Part shown: positions 42,921-53,255 of the stretch, in pieces
Layout of the letters: every line of letters starts with the position of its first letter
Numbering within the stretch: position 1 is the first letter of the stretch
Assembly: GCA_965153355.1 (NCBI GenBank)
Contig: OZ231126.1
Location: 4,278,001 to 4,342,000 of the forward strand
Length of the DNA stretch: 64,000 nucleotides
Direction of reading: 5' to 3'
Source: Flaccisagitta enflata
Lineage: Eukaryota; Chaetognatha; Sagittoidea; Aphragmophora
The notes under the pieces: model-generated
Databases searched by the model: none
What the model was told of the DNA's origin: nothing
What the model saw: only the letters and a program-made list of their open reading frames with translations
Made by a program: the position numbers and the translations under genes

Positions 42921-43182
42921 GCTTTGGAACATCCTAATTATGGAAATGGTTATGAGCATGAGGACGACATTGCCATATTGTGGTTCTGGAAACCATTTGT
43001 ATTAAACAAGTGGGTGCAGCCTGCGTGTTTGCCTACCAAGAACACGCAACTTTCTGCCAGAGACAAGCTAAGAGTCTCAGGTTTTGGACGCACAGATCCC
43101 AATGATAAAGATTCAACCTCAAGCCATCTTATTCTCGTCGATGTACCGTACATAAATGACAGAAGTTGCCAATCTTATCTTG
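42921..43182 (+). CDS. Trypsin-like serine protease, exon with catalytic Asp
   Basis: The acceptor TTAAATTGTAG precedes ALEHPNYGNGYEHEDDIAIL. DDIAIL holds the catalytic Asp, and HP.Y before it is the usual context. KWVQPACLPTKN and LRVSGFGRTD follow as in S1 proteases, where VSGFGR replaces the common V.GWG. The exon ends in phase 1 at CTTG|GTAAGG, after SCQSYL. An open frame continues past the donor for 70 codons, but that part is intronic. The sequence joins in frame to the exons at 41266-41425 and 44079-44311. Confidence 0.93.
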
Positions 43183-43321
43183 GTAAGGGTCACACCATGG
43201 CAAGTTGTGGTAATGTGACTTTGGTGCATGATTCGACATCAAAATTGGTTAAAATGTTGATTTATAGAAATGGACCCAAAGATTTAGATGTAATATATAT
43301 GCAATTATGCATGATATTCTA

Positions 43322-43727
43322 CTACGCGAATTTAAAAAAAAGACGCACCTTTTTATTTGCTGATAAAACTGACTTAAAAATATCCAAAAATTGAGCAGAG
43401 AGAGTGATTTTAACATTTTCAAATTATCTTTCATTCTTAGACCAACTCAGATCTGTATCTTTAACGGTTTAGGAGCTAGAGCTCTTTAAAGTAAGACACT
43501 ATTTTGCTGAATTGCATCTTTTCAAAGGGACTGCAAAAACAAATTTGGCAACATTTTTACTCAAACTAATGCCATTTCCAAACGAAAAAGATAGAGATAC
43601 CAGATTGGCGCCAAATGAAAGAGTTTTTCAAGGGCTTCAAAATGGTCTAAGATTTTAGTTAGTTTTTTTGATTTTCAATGGCGCAATCAACCATTCAAAA
43701 GTGCGTCTTTTTTTTTAATTCGTGTAG
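43322..43727. mobile_element. Mariner-type MITE in protease intron
   Basis: CTACGCGAATTTAAAAAAAA and GACGCAC are inverted to GTGCGTC and TTTTTTTTTAATTCGTGTAG. TA is on both sides (43320-43321, 43728-43729). 406 bp. Its left arm lies in the intronic extension of the exon 2 frame. No transposase. Confidence 0.85.
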
Positions 43728-44078
43728 TATCATGGTGTTCCAGGCATGAGTTCCGCTGTAATTTCAAGTCTGGTCGACATTTACTTTCTTGGAAAAAAAT
43801 TTGTCGACAAGTTAGGATTTGGCTATATCTTTGGCAAAAGAAGATAAAATGAAATAGCAAAAATCAAGAGTGGCACTTTGAGTCATCTGATTATAGTTCA
43901 TCCTTAAATTAACTTGATTAGCGATAAACCACTCTCATTCAGCGTTTTAAACCAAAATGAACACGATTTGTTCTCAGAGGTGGGAAAAAAATCGTCGGGA
44001 GATGGAGTGCTTTGTCTCAAGTAATGTCACGGGAATGCGCATGATATAATGACGCTAATTTCATTTTTTTCTTTGTAG

Positions 44079-44311
44079 ATAAGTACGGCATGTACAAGTT
44101 AATGGACAAAATGTTCTGCGCCGGACTTTCGAAAGGAGGAAAAGATGCTTGTCAAGGTGACTCTGGAGGCCCCGCTGTGAAGATTGAGAAGAACAAAGCA
44201 ACTCTGGTCGGAGTTGTTTCGTTTGGCGATGGATGCGCCGAACCGGGCAAACCGGGACTTTATACACGAGTATCCAATTATTTGGATTGGATTGAAGAGA
44301 ACCTCCAATAA
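44079..44311 (+). CDS. Trypsin-like serine protease, terminal exon with catalytic Ser
   Basis: The acceptor TTTCTTTGTAG precedes the exon, which completes a GAT codon with the phase-1 base of the previous exon and reads [30 protein letters not shown] carries the catalytic Ser, and Asp six residues before it is the trypsin-type S1-pocket residue, so cleavage after Lys/Arg is predicted. [20 protein letters not shown] gives the pocket Gly residues. The exon ends [11 protein letters not shown] and TAA at 44311. All three catalytic residues are thus intact across the three exons, and introns of 1,495 and 896 bp separate them. Confidence 0.95.
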
Positions 44312-44562
44312 TTGACATAACCAGATACTGCCGCAGCATGCTTGGCGCTTGCATAAAAGAACATGATATTTGGGCAGACAATTCCATCTTTAGTCAAGCG
44401 TGTATTTCTCGGCTCTGCAAAATATAACCTTTACTAATTGAAACACTACCAACTTTGAAATTGCCTATAATGAGTTATCCTATGTTTGTGTCTGTGTCTC
44501 ATTGATAGATTTGTGACGGAACAAATGTTGCTTTTTGTACCACTTAATAATGTTTACAGACA

Positions 44563-44568
44563 AATAAA
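44563..44568 (+). promoter_or_regulatory. Poly(A) signal of the protease gene
   Basis: AATAAA lies 252 bp after the stop codon, and a HINE-like copy starts 42 bp later. It is the first canonical signal on this strand after the exon. Confidence 0.6.
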
Positions 44569-44609
44569 CTGAGATAAAGTCATAACAAGTGATTATTTGT
44601 TACAGGGTG

Positions 44610-44757
44610 AACAAGGCCAGATATACGGCACCCGACGACTGGGCAGGGGCAATAATGGCAAAACCACTCGTTTTTTTAAAGAAATATGACATGACGTGAC
44701 CGATCGGCCGACCGACCGACACAGCAAGTTCCTAAGTCACGTGTCCGTGACTAAAAA
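44610..44757 (-). mobile_element. HINE-like element, GTCCG-hairpin subfamily
   Basis: AACAAGGCCAGATATACGGC, GACTGGGCAGGGGCAATAAT, GATCGGCCGACCGACCGACA core, hairpin AGTCACGTGTCCGTGACT (44734-44751) then AAAAAC. One of the shortest copies. Confidence 0.88.
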
Positions 44758-45224
44758 CTTCCATTTTGTGGATCTTAGAAAGAACGCAAATTTTCAAAAA
44801 AAATCTCATGCTATGATTAGAAAGCATCTCACTTCTAAAGGCTTTCCACAAGGTTGATGAATTTGCATCATCTAGATGCTTATTAAATGTACATGTATTT
44901 TACCCGTGTTAAGGCACGTCTGGTTAAGGTGGTGTCTGTCCATTAGCCCATCTGTTGGGTGGAGTACTTAGCCTTGATTGTAAAACCGTTTAACCTCTTT
45001 TAAATCATACCCCACAGGGAGGGTATATAGTGGCTGTGTTTGTTAGAGAATTCAGACAGCTGATTGGTGATTTTACAGATTTCAAAGGTTGAAGCATAAC
45101 AAAAATAAAGATTTGATCAGTTCAGTTAAGTAATGAATTATCTAGGTTAATGGCTCAGATTGCTAAACAAAATGTTATGTTGATATGAAAAACTTAAGAT
45201 TGTGATGGAAGATTTTCTCAGTGG
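44758..45224. other. Gene-free stretch
   Basis: AT-rich DNA without a recognised exon or repeat. Confidence 0.45.
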
Positions 45225-45996
45225 GGAAACTGGAAGTCTTACTTCCATGTAAAAGAAACTACTTGACTAAAATGGATGATATTTTGATACAAAAAAATGT
45301 CAATACATACTCTTTAGGACTAACAGGTCTCACAAAATTAGGCGGAAAGAGATGAAAACTCGTTGAAAAGAGCGTTGAAAATGGGAATATAATCAATCCA
45401 AGAAATGTTTATCACCAATTTATATATATTTTATCAATATAATGCGAAAAATGCCCAAAACAGGAAATGGCTATCCCCTAATGAACGTAAATATGCTGAT
45501 GAGTCAAAGGTAAACAAATTTTAAATTGACACACTCTTCTTATTGTTTATGCTCGACTTCACCTTTAATTCCTCAACTGTTGTCAACATACGCTGCTTTT
45601 TGTCTGCGTGACTGACTTTCCTGCATCCATCTATTGCATTACACAATAAATGGCGATTCTTTTTGCATTCCATCCTCTTTAAACGTCTTCCACTTTGCTG
45701 CATTTTTTTCTGTTAAAACCAGCAATAATCTGACACCTCACTTCCGTTAAAACACCCTCCATCTCGCCCTACAGGCAGGAAAGCCGCCAACATCGCTTTG
45801 CTATGTCAAAATACTAGGTCTTAGCTATCTCCATGTCAAATTTCATCATGCTGAGGGCATTTTTACTATCTATATTGATCATTTTACTTTTCCGCCTAAT
45901 TATGTGAGACCTGTTAGATAAGTCTTAAGTACATTACTTTAGGCATCAATGAGTAAGAGCTTTTAACATAATCCGACAACTCAGGTGGATGAGCCG
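45225..45996. mobile_element. Partial copy of the 63-kb MITE, split by another MITE
   Basis: GAAACTACTTGACTAAAATG, then ATACTCTTTAGGAC, then (after the nested element) GTCTTAAGTACATTACTTTAG and ATAATCCGACAACTCAGGTG. The same order is continuous at about 63750-63895. The left arm of the foldback is missing. Confidence 0.7.
45323..45914. mobile_element. Nested TA-target MITE
   Basis: ACAGGTCTCACAAAATTAGG is inverted to CCTAATTATGTGAGACCTGT, with TA on both sides (45321-45322, 45915-45916). 592 bp, AT-rich, no frame. Its insertion point is confirmed by the uninterrupted related copy near 63800. Confidence 0.85.
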
Positions 45997-46602
45997 GTAA
46001 TACTAATACGCATACATACATGTGATATACGTTGCGTTCTAACTATAACAAGAGAGATTAAGAGTACAAAAGTAAATTGAGTTTGGGATGGATAATCCGA
46101 AGCTATAGCTATAGGCCAAGCCAAGAAAACATGAAAGACATGGTGGAGGGAAAATATTAACCTGATACGAGCGGAACAACTGAACAAGAAAAAAATAAGG
46201 ACTCATTAGATTTATCATATTATCATATTAAAGATACCTATTGACTAAAATCTAAGTTTTCTAAGACCTACTACCTAAAGTCTACGCTCACCAAAGGATT
46301 AAGTGCGTTTATGCGATAGATATCAACAAAGTGAGGTGCTTCTCTTTTTGAGAAATTCATTTGATGTCCTGCCTAGGCTATTGGCATGGTTACAATTTTC
46401 GAAGCCTTAACATGAATCCTACCAAGATAGTGCAAGATATGTCACAAGATCTTTTTCGCAACTTTTTTCTGCTTACCCTGCTAAGTCATCTAGATTTTTT
46501 TGTGCACCTGTAAACTAGTCATTATGACATTCTATTTGTCTAGTCTTACCTTGTCTTTCTCCCTTTGACAGTTTCTTTCTCACTGCAACGACAGGTGATT
46601 AT
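45997..46602. other. Gene-free stretch
   Basis: AT-rich unique DNA. No exon or element is recognised. Confidence 0.45.
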
Positions 46603-46793
46603 GGGCGTGTTTCTAGTGAAGATGAAAAACGCGTTTGTTCCTGTAAAACGCGTTTACAGCATGAATACATATTTTTGAGTTTCAACTGTCCCACGAGGGA
46701 GTGAGCGAAGTGAGTGAGCGAGCATGTGAATGAATGTAGCGAGCGACCAAGTGGCCCGTTAAAAACGCGATTGTCACAAGTAAAAACACGCCC
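46603..46793. mobile_element. GGGCGTGTTT-terminus MITE, second copy
   Basis: GGGCGTGTTTCTAGTGAAGA is at the left and GTAAAAACACGCCC at the right. The core, GAGTGAGCGAAGTGAGTGAG, is the reverse of the core at 4260-4350, and AAAACGCG words flank it on both sides. Flanking TAT on both sides is a possible short target duplication, unlike the 5 bp at the other copy. Confidence 0.75.
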
Positions 46794-46884
46794 TATGCCA
46801 ATGTTTGGGCAATCGCGGTGAGTTTGGCGCGCTTCATAACATATTCATAGAGATCATGAAACGAAATCACCATCACGCAGCTTA

Positions 46885-47131
46885 TCAATATTTTGAGAAA
46901 TTTTTTGATGGAATATTGTTCAAAATGAAATTTGCTACAACTTTCCCATAATATTTTGTGTGAGAATATTGCTCATTTTGCCATTTCTAGGGAGCGTAAC
47001 TATGTGTGACAGCTATGATGCTCCCTAGCAACTGCCAAACACGTGATATTCTCAGAGAACATACAATGGAAAACATAAAGCAAATTTGATTCTAAGCAAG
47101 CATCTCAAAGTCAAATTTGTCAAAATATTGA
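46885..47131. mobile_element. Small foldback MITE with TA target
   Basis: TCAATATTTTGA and TCAAAATATTGA are at the ends with TA outside each. The centre is a perfect hairpin, CTAGGGAGC...GCTCCCTAG (46988-47029), and GAGAATAT/ATATTCTC lie between. Confidence 0.72.
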
Positions 47132-47417
47132 TACTTTAGCATGAATACATGACAATGTGTTTCCATATCAACCAACATCCATGGGCAATAAAGCACTTTA
47201 CATTTATTCCAAATATCAATCTCTCAGCCATCTCTCTCTTCCTAAAATGAATTCTGTATATCCAGTCTTAGATTTATTACCCCATTGCACACGCAAGTGA
47301 AAATACACATCATACAAAGAGATGATAGTGGACTTATGATTTAACGCGCCGGTTACACGCCAATACCATGTGACAGTGGTAAAGCAATGCAAGCCACACT
47401 TTCCAACCTATCTAAGA
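47132..47417. other. Gene-free stretch
   Basis: No feature is recognised. Confidence 0.4.
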
Positions 47418-47537
47418 TGACCGATGGACCGATTAATCGATGACCGACGGACCGAACGCGTGACCGACGGACCGACGGACCGACGGACCAACGGACGGAC
47501 AAAGCCTCTTATAGAGTTGCGTGTCCGCAACTAAAAT
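47418..47537 (-). mobile_element. HINE-like hairpin-end copy
   Basis: GACCGATGGACCGATTAATC and seven GACGGACC words, then the hairpin AGTTGCGTGTCCGCAACT (47515-47532) and AAAA. Both arms changed together relative to AGTCGCG...CGCGACT, so the stem is kept. The far end is missing. Confidence 0.85.
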
Positions 47538-47715
47538 TCCATGCATCACCGTTGCCTGACCTAAACACCAGTTAATCTTAAGTAGCGTGAGCCTTAGACT
47601 CAGTGGTGGAACTCATCCTCAACATTCCCAAAGGTCCGCTGCCCAAAAAAACATGATGCGAATGGTAAATGGGTGTCACGATAAGCTGATTCGAAATTTC
47701 CTCAATACTTATTGG

Positions 47716-47721
47716 TTTATT
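47716..47721 (-). promoter_or_regulatory. Candidate poly(A) signal of the XKR gene
   Basis: TTTATT on the plus strand reads AATAAA on the coding strand, about 135 bp after the stop codon at 47854. Confidence 0.5.
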
Positions 47722-47853
47722 GGTTTGAATCAAAATGCTTCTTACCATGTATTGAATAGAACAGAATCTATTGTATAAGCAAGCAAAAACAAGTAGGCAA
47801 TGCACAAGAGAATGTTATGAATTAAAAACAGCCACATGCATCCATTCACTCCA

Positions 47854-48760
47854 TCACATCGTCAAACGAACATCGGCATTTGGTAAATCCGAGCGAGATT
47901 TTCTCTTTGTCCAATATTTTTTCACCTTTTTAATCGCGGCTGAAACTCTATTAACAATTGGGCTAAACATTTCAGCTTTTGCATGTTCAAAGGGCAAAAT
48001 TAGGAACCCAAAGATGAGATGACAAAAGCAGCAAATGATCGTCAAAATGAATGCGCGTGTGGCGTTTAGTTCTTCTACCAGCCAAAATATCACAGTTATG
48101 TGGCTGGGCAGTTCATATGTGCCATCGTAATATTGGAAATAATCTAAGTCGTTGAAGTCATATTCGTCATTATGGGGAAATATGCCCAAGCCCTTAATGC
48201 CTCGTGGGAGATAAAAGAGGGCTGTTATGGCGAAAATCATCAAAACAGAGTGAACGAGGGAACGAATAATTCGCCAGTAAATCGTCTGCAGAATGGGGTA
48301 GTTTGATAGACACATGACAAAAATGCCAAAAAGAACTGCTGCCAGGTTACTGAAAAAAGATTCTATGAGGGCAGTGTGGAAGAATCTAAATTGCACCGTG
48401 GCTGCACCAACACCCGTGGAAATGAATAGAAAAATCAATAAGAGAGTCGCGTTCTTTGGACAATTTGGACCAAACCAGTGTCCACAGTTTGTGCTTACAT
48501 ATGATGAGATGGCGTGAATTATTCCGGCTGTTGAAGTTAGGATAGAGAGTACTTGAATGGTAGAAATTTCTTGATGCCGAAATTCTCCTTCCCATGTTTT
48601 ATGTTTGCCGAGTGCATAGGCATCGATTGCTATGGCACACCATTGGGTAAGAAGTTGAGGAGTGGATTCTAGTACAACTTCGTAAATTGTCATTGAGCTT
48701 GCGAGATTTTCAATCCTACATAGCAAAGCATGCGATGGAAGATACAATGAATTGGGCTCA
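47854..48760 (-). CDS. XK-related (XKR) protein, terminal exon
   Basis: The exon starts after GGCCCCAG at 48761 in phase 2 and reads EPNSLYLPSHALLCRIENLA, then VVLESTPQLLTQW, the family signature (E..PQ...Q) after transmembrane segment 4. Further hydrophobic segments are near VLSILTSTAGIIHAISSYV, ATLLLIFLFISTGVGAATVQ, FFSNLAAVLFGIFVMCL, SVLMIFAITALFYL and AFILTIICCFCHLIFGFLIL. The C-terminus is short and basic (KKVKKYWTKRKSRSD). XKR proteins are plasma-membrane phospholipid scramblases or their relatives (XKR8, CED-8). I see no clear caspase DxxD site in this tail, so apoptotic activation is not supported. TGA at 47854. Confidence 0.93.
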
Positions 48761-48849
48761 CTGGGGCCTTTTCAAAAGTCCTTTAGTATTCTAATCAATA
48801 CCCTGATACAGCGACACACTGATACACTGATCAATAAACAATAAACAAT

Positions 48850-48932
48850 ACAGACGGACGGACGGACAAACCAACCCACTGACAAACTGATCGACACGGT
48901 AATATATAGCGACGCGAGTCCGCGACTAAGAA
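48850..48932 (-). mobile_element. HINE-like hairpin-end fragment in XKR intron
   Basis: ACAGACGGACGGACGGACAA core and GCGACGCGAGTCCGCGACTA end. The far half is not recognisable. Confidence 0.7.
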
Positions 48933-49444
48933 TCGAAACTGTGTCGCTGCCATGGATCAAATTTTAACTTTACCGGACAGAAATAACATCTGAAACATGT
49001 GGGGGGATAGTGGGATAGAATGGCTTAAAAAAGGAATTGTCATCACAGCCAATGACAAACCATACTCCACTTTTTGTTGATTTTGTCATGGTAATAAACT
49101 AATAATCGTATCGTATTTAGAGTATTTCACCACCCCAATCAATTTTTCTAGTCCTTTCACAACAAGTTTTAGTTTTATTTACGTTTAGTTCATAATTTTT
49201 GGCGTTATGTTTTCCTGATAAATCAAAAAATTTTTTCTCAACATACTTCAAAGTTGTGAAGTCAATTCGTAGACAGATGTTAGGCTGGTTAATTTCACAA
49301 GCAAATCCAAAAATGAAGTCTTCAAGAAATTTTTTTTCTTGAGAATAGCAAAAACTGAATCTCAGCCTGAGCATTTTTTTATTTTGTATCTAGATGAAAA
49401 TCTTATAAGACAGTCATTCGTAAAAAAAATTATGTACAACTTAC

Positions 49445-50472
49445 TTTTCGGCAGTTGCCATAGCGTCCTCACTCTTCCTGTTTTGAACCAAGTAAATTGC
49501 GCCGTACAAATAAAGCACTGTAGGTCCCTGGAGAAAGATTGTTGCAATCACGAGCACAATCACGAGTGGCCTCCCGAGAGAGTCCAAGCAGTCCCCTCGA
49601 AAGTACAAGTAGATGACTCTGCCAATTTGACCAACACCTCCGGCGACGATCCAAACGATTGTCAAGAATGAAAAAAAGAGAGAAAATGTAAATGTATGAA
49701 TGTCCCTGCGGCGAAATGCGTGATACCAATCGATGTGAAATATCGTTTGAAATGATCGAAAGTGGTTCATTTCCTCTTTCACGTCGTTAGGAGTCTTTCC
49801 ACAATAAAGGGAAAACAATTCGACGAAATGGAGGATTTTATTGTATTGTTGGAACACAACCGATGAGTTGGCGAGTTCCACTATCGCGTTATGAAAATCC
49901 TGAATTACGGGCCCCGAATTTGGAAGATCTACAAGTTCTTTGTACCGCTGAGCCATGGAAGAAGCCGTATTAGTAAGATTGAAAAATGTGTCATATCGCC
50001 AAACATGGAAAGACTTAAAATTGTTGATCTGAGGTACATCTTGGCAGTGGTACCGGTCAAACACCCACTGTGAGAATGGCACCGGTAAAGACTGAAAAAC
50101 CGTGTTCATGAAAGAGGACGAGTTAATGAAAGAGGACGAGTTAACGAGATTGAGACTTTTTTCATGATGCAGAAAAGTGAAAAGAGAGGGATTGTTGCTT
50201 TCGCTGTGATTGACCAATTCGTAGTAGTTTTCAGTCACGAATTCAGAAGATCTATTAAGCATAATGAGATGAGTCTTTTGGTTTTTCATGAACTTTTCCA
50301 AGCGGTCGAGGGTTTTGGAATCCTCTTGATAATCGAAAACATTGTCAAGGGAGTAAGTGCCATTGATGAATTGGTCGTAATGCTCAGTCGCGACATAAAT
50401 ATCCGATCCAATATCTACTACAGTTAAAACGGCCGAGAGACAGAAAAGCAGGATTCTGATTTTTATGTTCAT
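49445..50472 (-). CDS. XK-related (XKR) protein, first exon
   Basis: From the ATG at 50472 the exon reads MNIKIRILLFCLSAVLTVVD and IGSDIYVATEHY, transmembrane segment 1 with the conserved D..SD of the family. It ends after TFTFSLFFSFLTIVWIVAGG, GQIGRVIYLYFRGDCLDSLG and FLQGPTVLYLYGAIYLVQNR at GAAAA|GTAAGT (49445, phase 2), joining in frame to 48760 across a 684-bp intron. The mature protein is about 644 residues. Between segments 1 and 2 lies an extra region of about 190 residues with seven N-glycosylation sequons (NGT, NRS, NHS, NSS, NSS, NLT, NSS); XKR proteins normally have only a short loop here. An ATG at 50700 in the same frame would add 76 residues with no family resemblance, so the internal start is preferred. 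Confidence 0.92.
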
Positions 50473-50705
50473 TGTCAGTTGTAAGCCGCTATTCCTGTTC
50501 AAAGCAGCATACGCATAGCAGAGCGACTGATAAGAAAAGGAAATAATCTTTGTTAAACGTAGAGTGACAAGCGCAAGCACCTGAAACTGGCTATCGTCGG
50601 GAGTAATATAATTGGTTTGTCTCTTAGAGTAAAATGTTGACAAATGATTGAGATTAAATGAGCTACCTTGTGAGCCACAATTTAGTGGAGAAAGTCTCAT
50701 CTACA

Positions 50706-50800
50706 TTCAGTCCCGTGCCACGCGACTCTATAACTCACAACGTCTGTCCGTCCATTCAGTCTGTCCGTCAGTTCGTCTGTCCATTGGTCCGTCGTTCCAT
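50706..50800 (+). mobile_element. HINE-like hairpin-end fragment
   Basis: CAGTCCCGTGCCACGCGACT, then GTCCGTCCATTCAGTCTGTC words. A separate far-end fragment of opposite order (CCAGATACACGGCTACCC, GGGCGGTTGGGCAGGGGC) follows at about 50861-50917. Confidence 0.75.
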
Positions 50801-50917
50801 GATACTCAACTTTTCAGCATTCTAGAGCTGTTTGTTACTGCTCTTGTTGTTATTAAGAAGACCAGATACACGGCTACCCAAGGCCGAGCAGCGGGCGGTT
50901 GGGCAGGGGCAGTAATG

Positions 50918-51420
50918 AATAGTCGCAAAAGCGTTAGATGGTCAGCGGTACCCGTTGCCCCTATATGAGTGTTTGTGAGTGTGAGGTGGTGAGAGCTTCT
51001 TCAGTAAGTGTGATTGTAAAAGATATGGGTTTTGGGGTTGAAATATGGGCATTGAGGCTAGAATTTTGGCCTTGAGCTTGAGTCTAGGGCATTAAGGGTA
51101 GGATAGGGACTTGAATATGGGCCTAAGGGCTGGGGCTTAGGCCTTTGAGCTGGCCTTTGGGCTGATGTTTGGGCCTTGAGGCTGAGATTTGGGCCTCATG
51201 GCCGAGATATGGGCCTGAGGGTAAGATTTGGGCCTCATGGCCAAGATATGGGCCTAGAGGCTTCAAGGCTGGGATTTTGACCTCTAGGCTGGGATTTGGA
51301 CTTCTATGCTGGGATTTGGGCCTCAAGGCAGGGGGCGGGTACAAAGGAGGAGAAGGAGGAGAAGGAGGAGAAATTTCTGCAGATGCGAAGTATAGGTCAT
51401 TTGTCTTTCGGGGCCGCTTT
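50918..51420. mobile_element. GGCAGCGG-family element
   Basis: AATAGTCGCAAAAGCGTTAG and GGTCAGCGGTACCCGTTGCC at the left, a purine-side minisatellite core (GGGCCTTGAGGCTGAGATTT units), and AGTATAGGTCATTTGTCTTT with CGGGGCCGC at the right. Confidence 0.8.
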
Positions 51421-51540
51421 TTGCCTGGGGTGTTGGCTAACTGCTTTGGGCAGTAATGCACAGGTCACCCAAGGTCATTACAGGCCGGCAATACCTGCTG
51501 GTTCTGCTTCTTGATGATTGTAAATTGAGGAGAGGGAAGA

Positions 51541-51987
51541 GGGCAGCGCCCTAAAGGAGAAAGTCCTGTAGAACACAGGGGGACTTTCGTCCATCCATCC
51601 CTCTCCCCCAGGCCCTCTCAGGCTCGAAATCTGCCCTCTCAGGCTTGAAATCTGTCCTTTCAGACCAGAAATCTGCCCTATCAGACCTGAAATCTACCCT
51701 ATCAGGCCCAAAGTCTGCCCTCTCAAGCCTTGAATCTGCCTGAGAGGGCAGATTTGAGGTCTGAGAGGACAGATTGCAAGCCTGAGGGCAGATTCCAGGC
51801 CTGAGAGGGCCGATTCAAGGCTTGAGAGGGCAGATTTCAGGCCTGATAGGACAGATTCCAGGCCTGATAGGGAAGATTTCAGGCCTGAGAGGGCCTGGGG
51901 GGGCGGACAGACGAGCGAACGGACAGACGGACGAAGAAAAGTCCCCCTGCGTTCTACAGGACTTTGTCCCCTTCAGGGCCGCTGCCC
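51541..51987. mobile_element. GGCAGCGG-family element, ACAGG-hairpin type
   Basis: GGGCAGCGCCCTAAAGG, CCTGTAGAACACAGG and a palindromic core (CCCTCTCAGGC...TCTGCC, then GGCAGATT..AGGCCTGAGAG), then CCCCCTGCGTTCTACAGGAC, CCCCTTCAGGGCCGCTGCCC. Core halves of about 170 bp are inverted copies of one another. Confidence 0.85.
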
Positions 51988-52127
51988 AAAAACGCTGTAA
52001 ACGGTGAAAAAGCTAAGCGTTGTGGACGAACCAACCAACTGACCAATATAGCTAGCTATAGAATTGCGTATAGCTGTATACACAACTAGAAATAAAGTTC
52101 AGAGACTGAGACAATGGAAAGGGAATT

Positions 52128-52915
52128 CTTTTTAGTCGCGTGCTATGCGACTCTACACCCGGTTTTTTCGGTCTGTTGGTCCGACGGTCCGTCGGTCCAT
52201 CGGGCCGTTCTTCCGTCGGTCCGTCGCACTTTACTTTTTGGGCAGCGGCCCCGGAGGGGCCAATGACCTATGATTCCACATAGGGCAATTTTCTCCGGTT
52301 TCCATCCATCCGTCTGTCCGTCCGTCCGTCCCCCCCTCCCCCAAGCCTCAAATAGAGCCTCTCAGACCCCAAATCTGGCCTTTCAGACCCCAAATCAGAC
52401 CTTACTGACCCCAGATCAGGCTTCTCAGACCTCCAATCAGGCCTCCCAGACCTCAAATCAGGCCTCTCAGACCCAAAATCAGGCCCCAGATCAGACTTTT
52501 CAGACCCCAAATTAGACCCCTCAGACCCAAATCAGGCCTTTCAGACCCCAAATCAAGCCTCTAGACCCCAAAATCAAGCCTTCCAGGACCCAACCAAGCC
52601 TGCAATCTCTAAATCAGACCTTTCAGAGCTAAACCAGTTCCTCCACCACCAAACCAGCCTCTCAAACAGAGAAAATTGTCCTATGTGGAATCATAGGTCA
52701 TCGGCCCCTTCGGGGCCGCTGCCACTCTCATAATCTCATTCCCACATACACTAACTTAGGGGCATCGGGTACCGCTGACCATGTAACGCTTTTGCGACTA
52801 TTTGTTTTTCTTTGGGGTTTATGGCCTCACCGCTCCTGCCCAAATGATCAAGTGACCTCAAATTTGGCCCCTGCTCACCCGCACGCGACTGGGGTAGCCG
52901 TGTATCCAGCCTTGT
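52128..52915 (+). mobile_element. HINE-like element interrupted by a GGCAGCGG-family element
   Basis: Hairpin AGTCGCGTGCTATGCGACT (52134-52152), CGGTCCGTCGGTCCATCGGG core, GCACTTTACTTTTT. After the insertion it resumes as TTTTTCTTTGGGGTTTATGG, CACCGCTCCTGCCCAAATG, CCCGCACGCGACTGGGG and ends TGTATCCAGCCTTGT. The far-end GCACGCGAC matches the hairpin arm exactly. Confidence 0.9.
52240..52803. mobile_element. GGCAGCGG-family element with both ends defined
   Basis: Because it sits inside a HINE-like copy, its ends are clear: GGGCAGCGGCCCCGGAGGGG at the left and CGCTTTTGCGACTATT at the right. GGCCAATGACCTATGATTCC at the left is inverted to GGAATCATAGGTCATCGGCC at about 52686. The terminal hairpin CGGCCCCTTCGGGGCCG is at 52702-52718. 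The core is a CAGACC/CAGGCCT minisatellite. The tail has GGGTACCGCTGACCATGTAA. Confidence 0.88.
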
Positions 52916-53005
52916 CTCTTATGGGGTTAGGAGGAACAGGACTTTAGGAATAATACTGGAACATAAAGCCCACTCTTAACTTTAGATAAATGATGCCTTG
53001 ATTCT

Positions 53006-53150
53006 TTTTAGTTGTGGACATGCTACTCTACACGTTGATGTGTCGATCCTTTAGTCCGTCTGTAATTTTGATGAATTGTGAGAGTTTTTTTGGGGGGAAT
53101 CACTGTCCCTGCCCAACTGTCCGCGACTGTTACCCGGCCATTTTAATTTG
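53006..53150 (+). mobile_element. Diverged HINE-like element
   Basis: TTTTTAGTTGTGGACATGCT, TCCTTTAGTCCGTCTGT, CACTGTCCCTGCCCAACTGT, CCGCGACTGTTACCCGGCC. The far-end GTCCGCGAC corresponds to the hairpin-side GTTGTGGAC, so the GTCCG subfamily pairing is kept. Confidence 0.8.
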
Positions 53151-53255
53151 CAATTGCACTAGCTTAGACATGAGTTTATCGCATTTACTATATGAGCATT
53201 TTTAACATCCATGGAATCTCATGAAAATACTAGAATGAAAAAGCACTGAAACTAC

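Noticed and set aside
43183-43394. Continuation of the protease frame past the second visible exon
   Set aside because: The donor CTTG|GTAAGG joins in phase to the catalytic-Ser exon. The continued frame has no S1 similarity and contains one arm of a MITE.
50473-50700. 76-residue N-terminal extension of the XKR frame
   Set aside because: No family resemblance, and it starts beside a HINE-like fragment. The Met at 50472 directly precedes the first membrane span.
51123-51514. Frames rich in Pro-Ser-Leu or Gly-Trp-Ala
   Set aside because: They lie on the GGCCT-type minisatellite core of a GGCAGCGG-family element.
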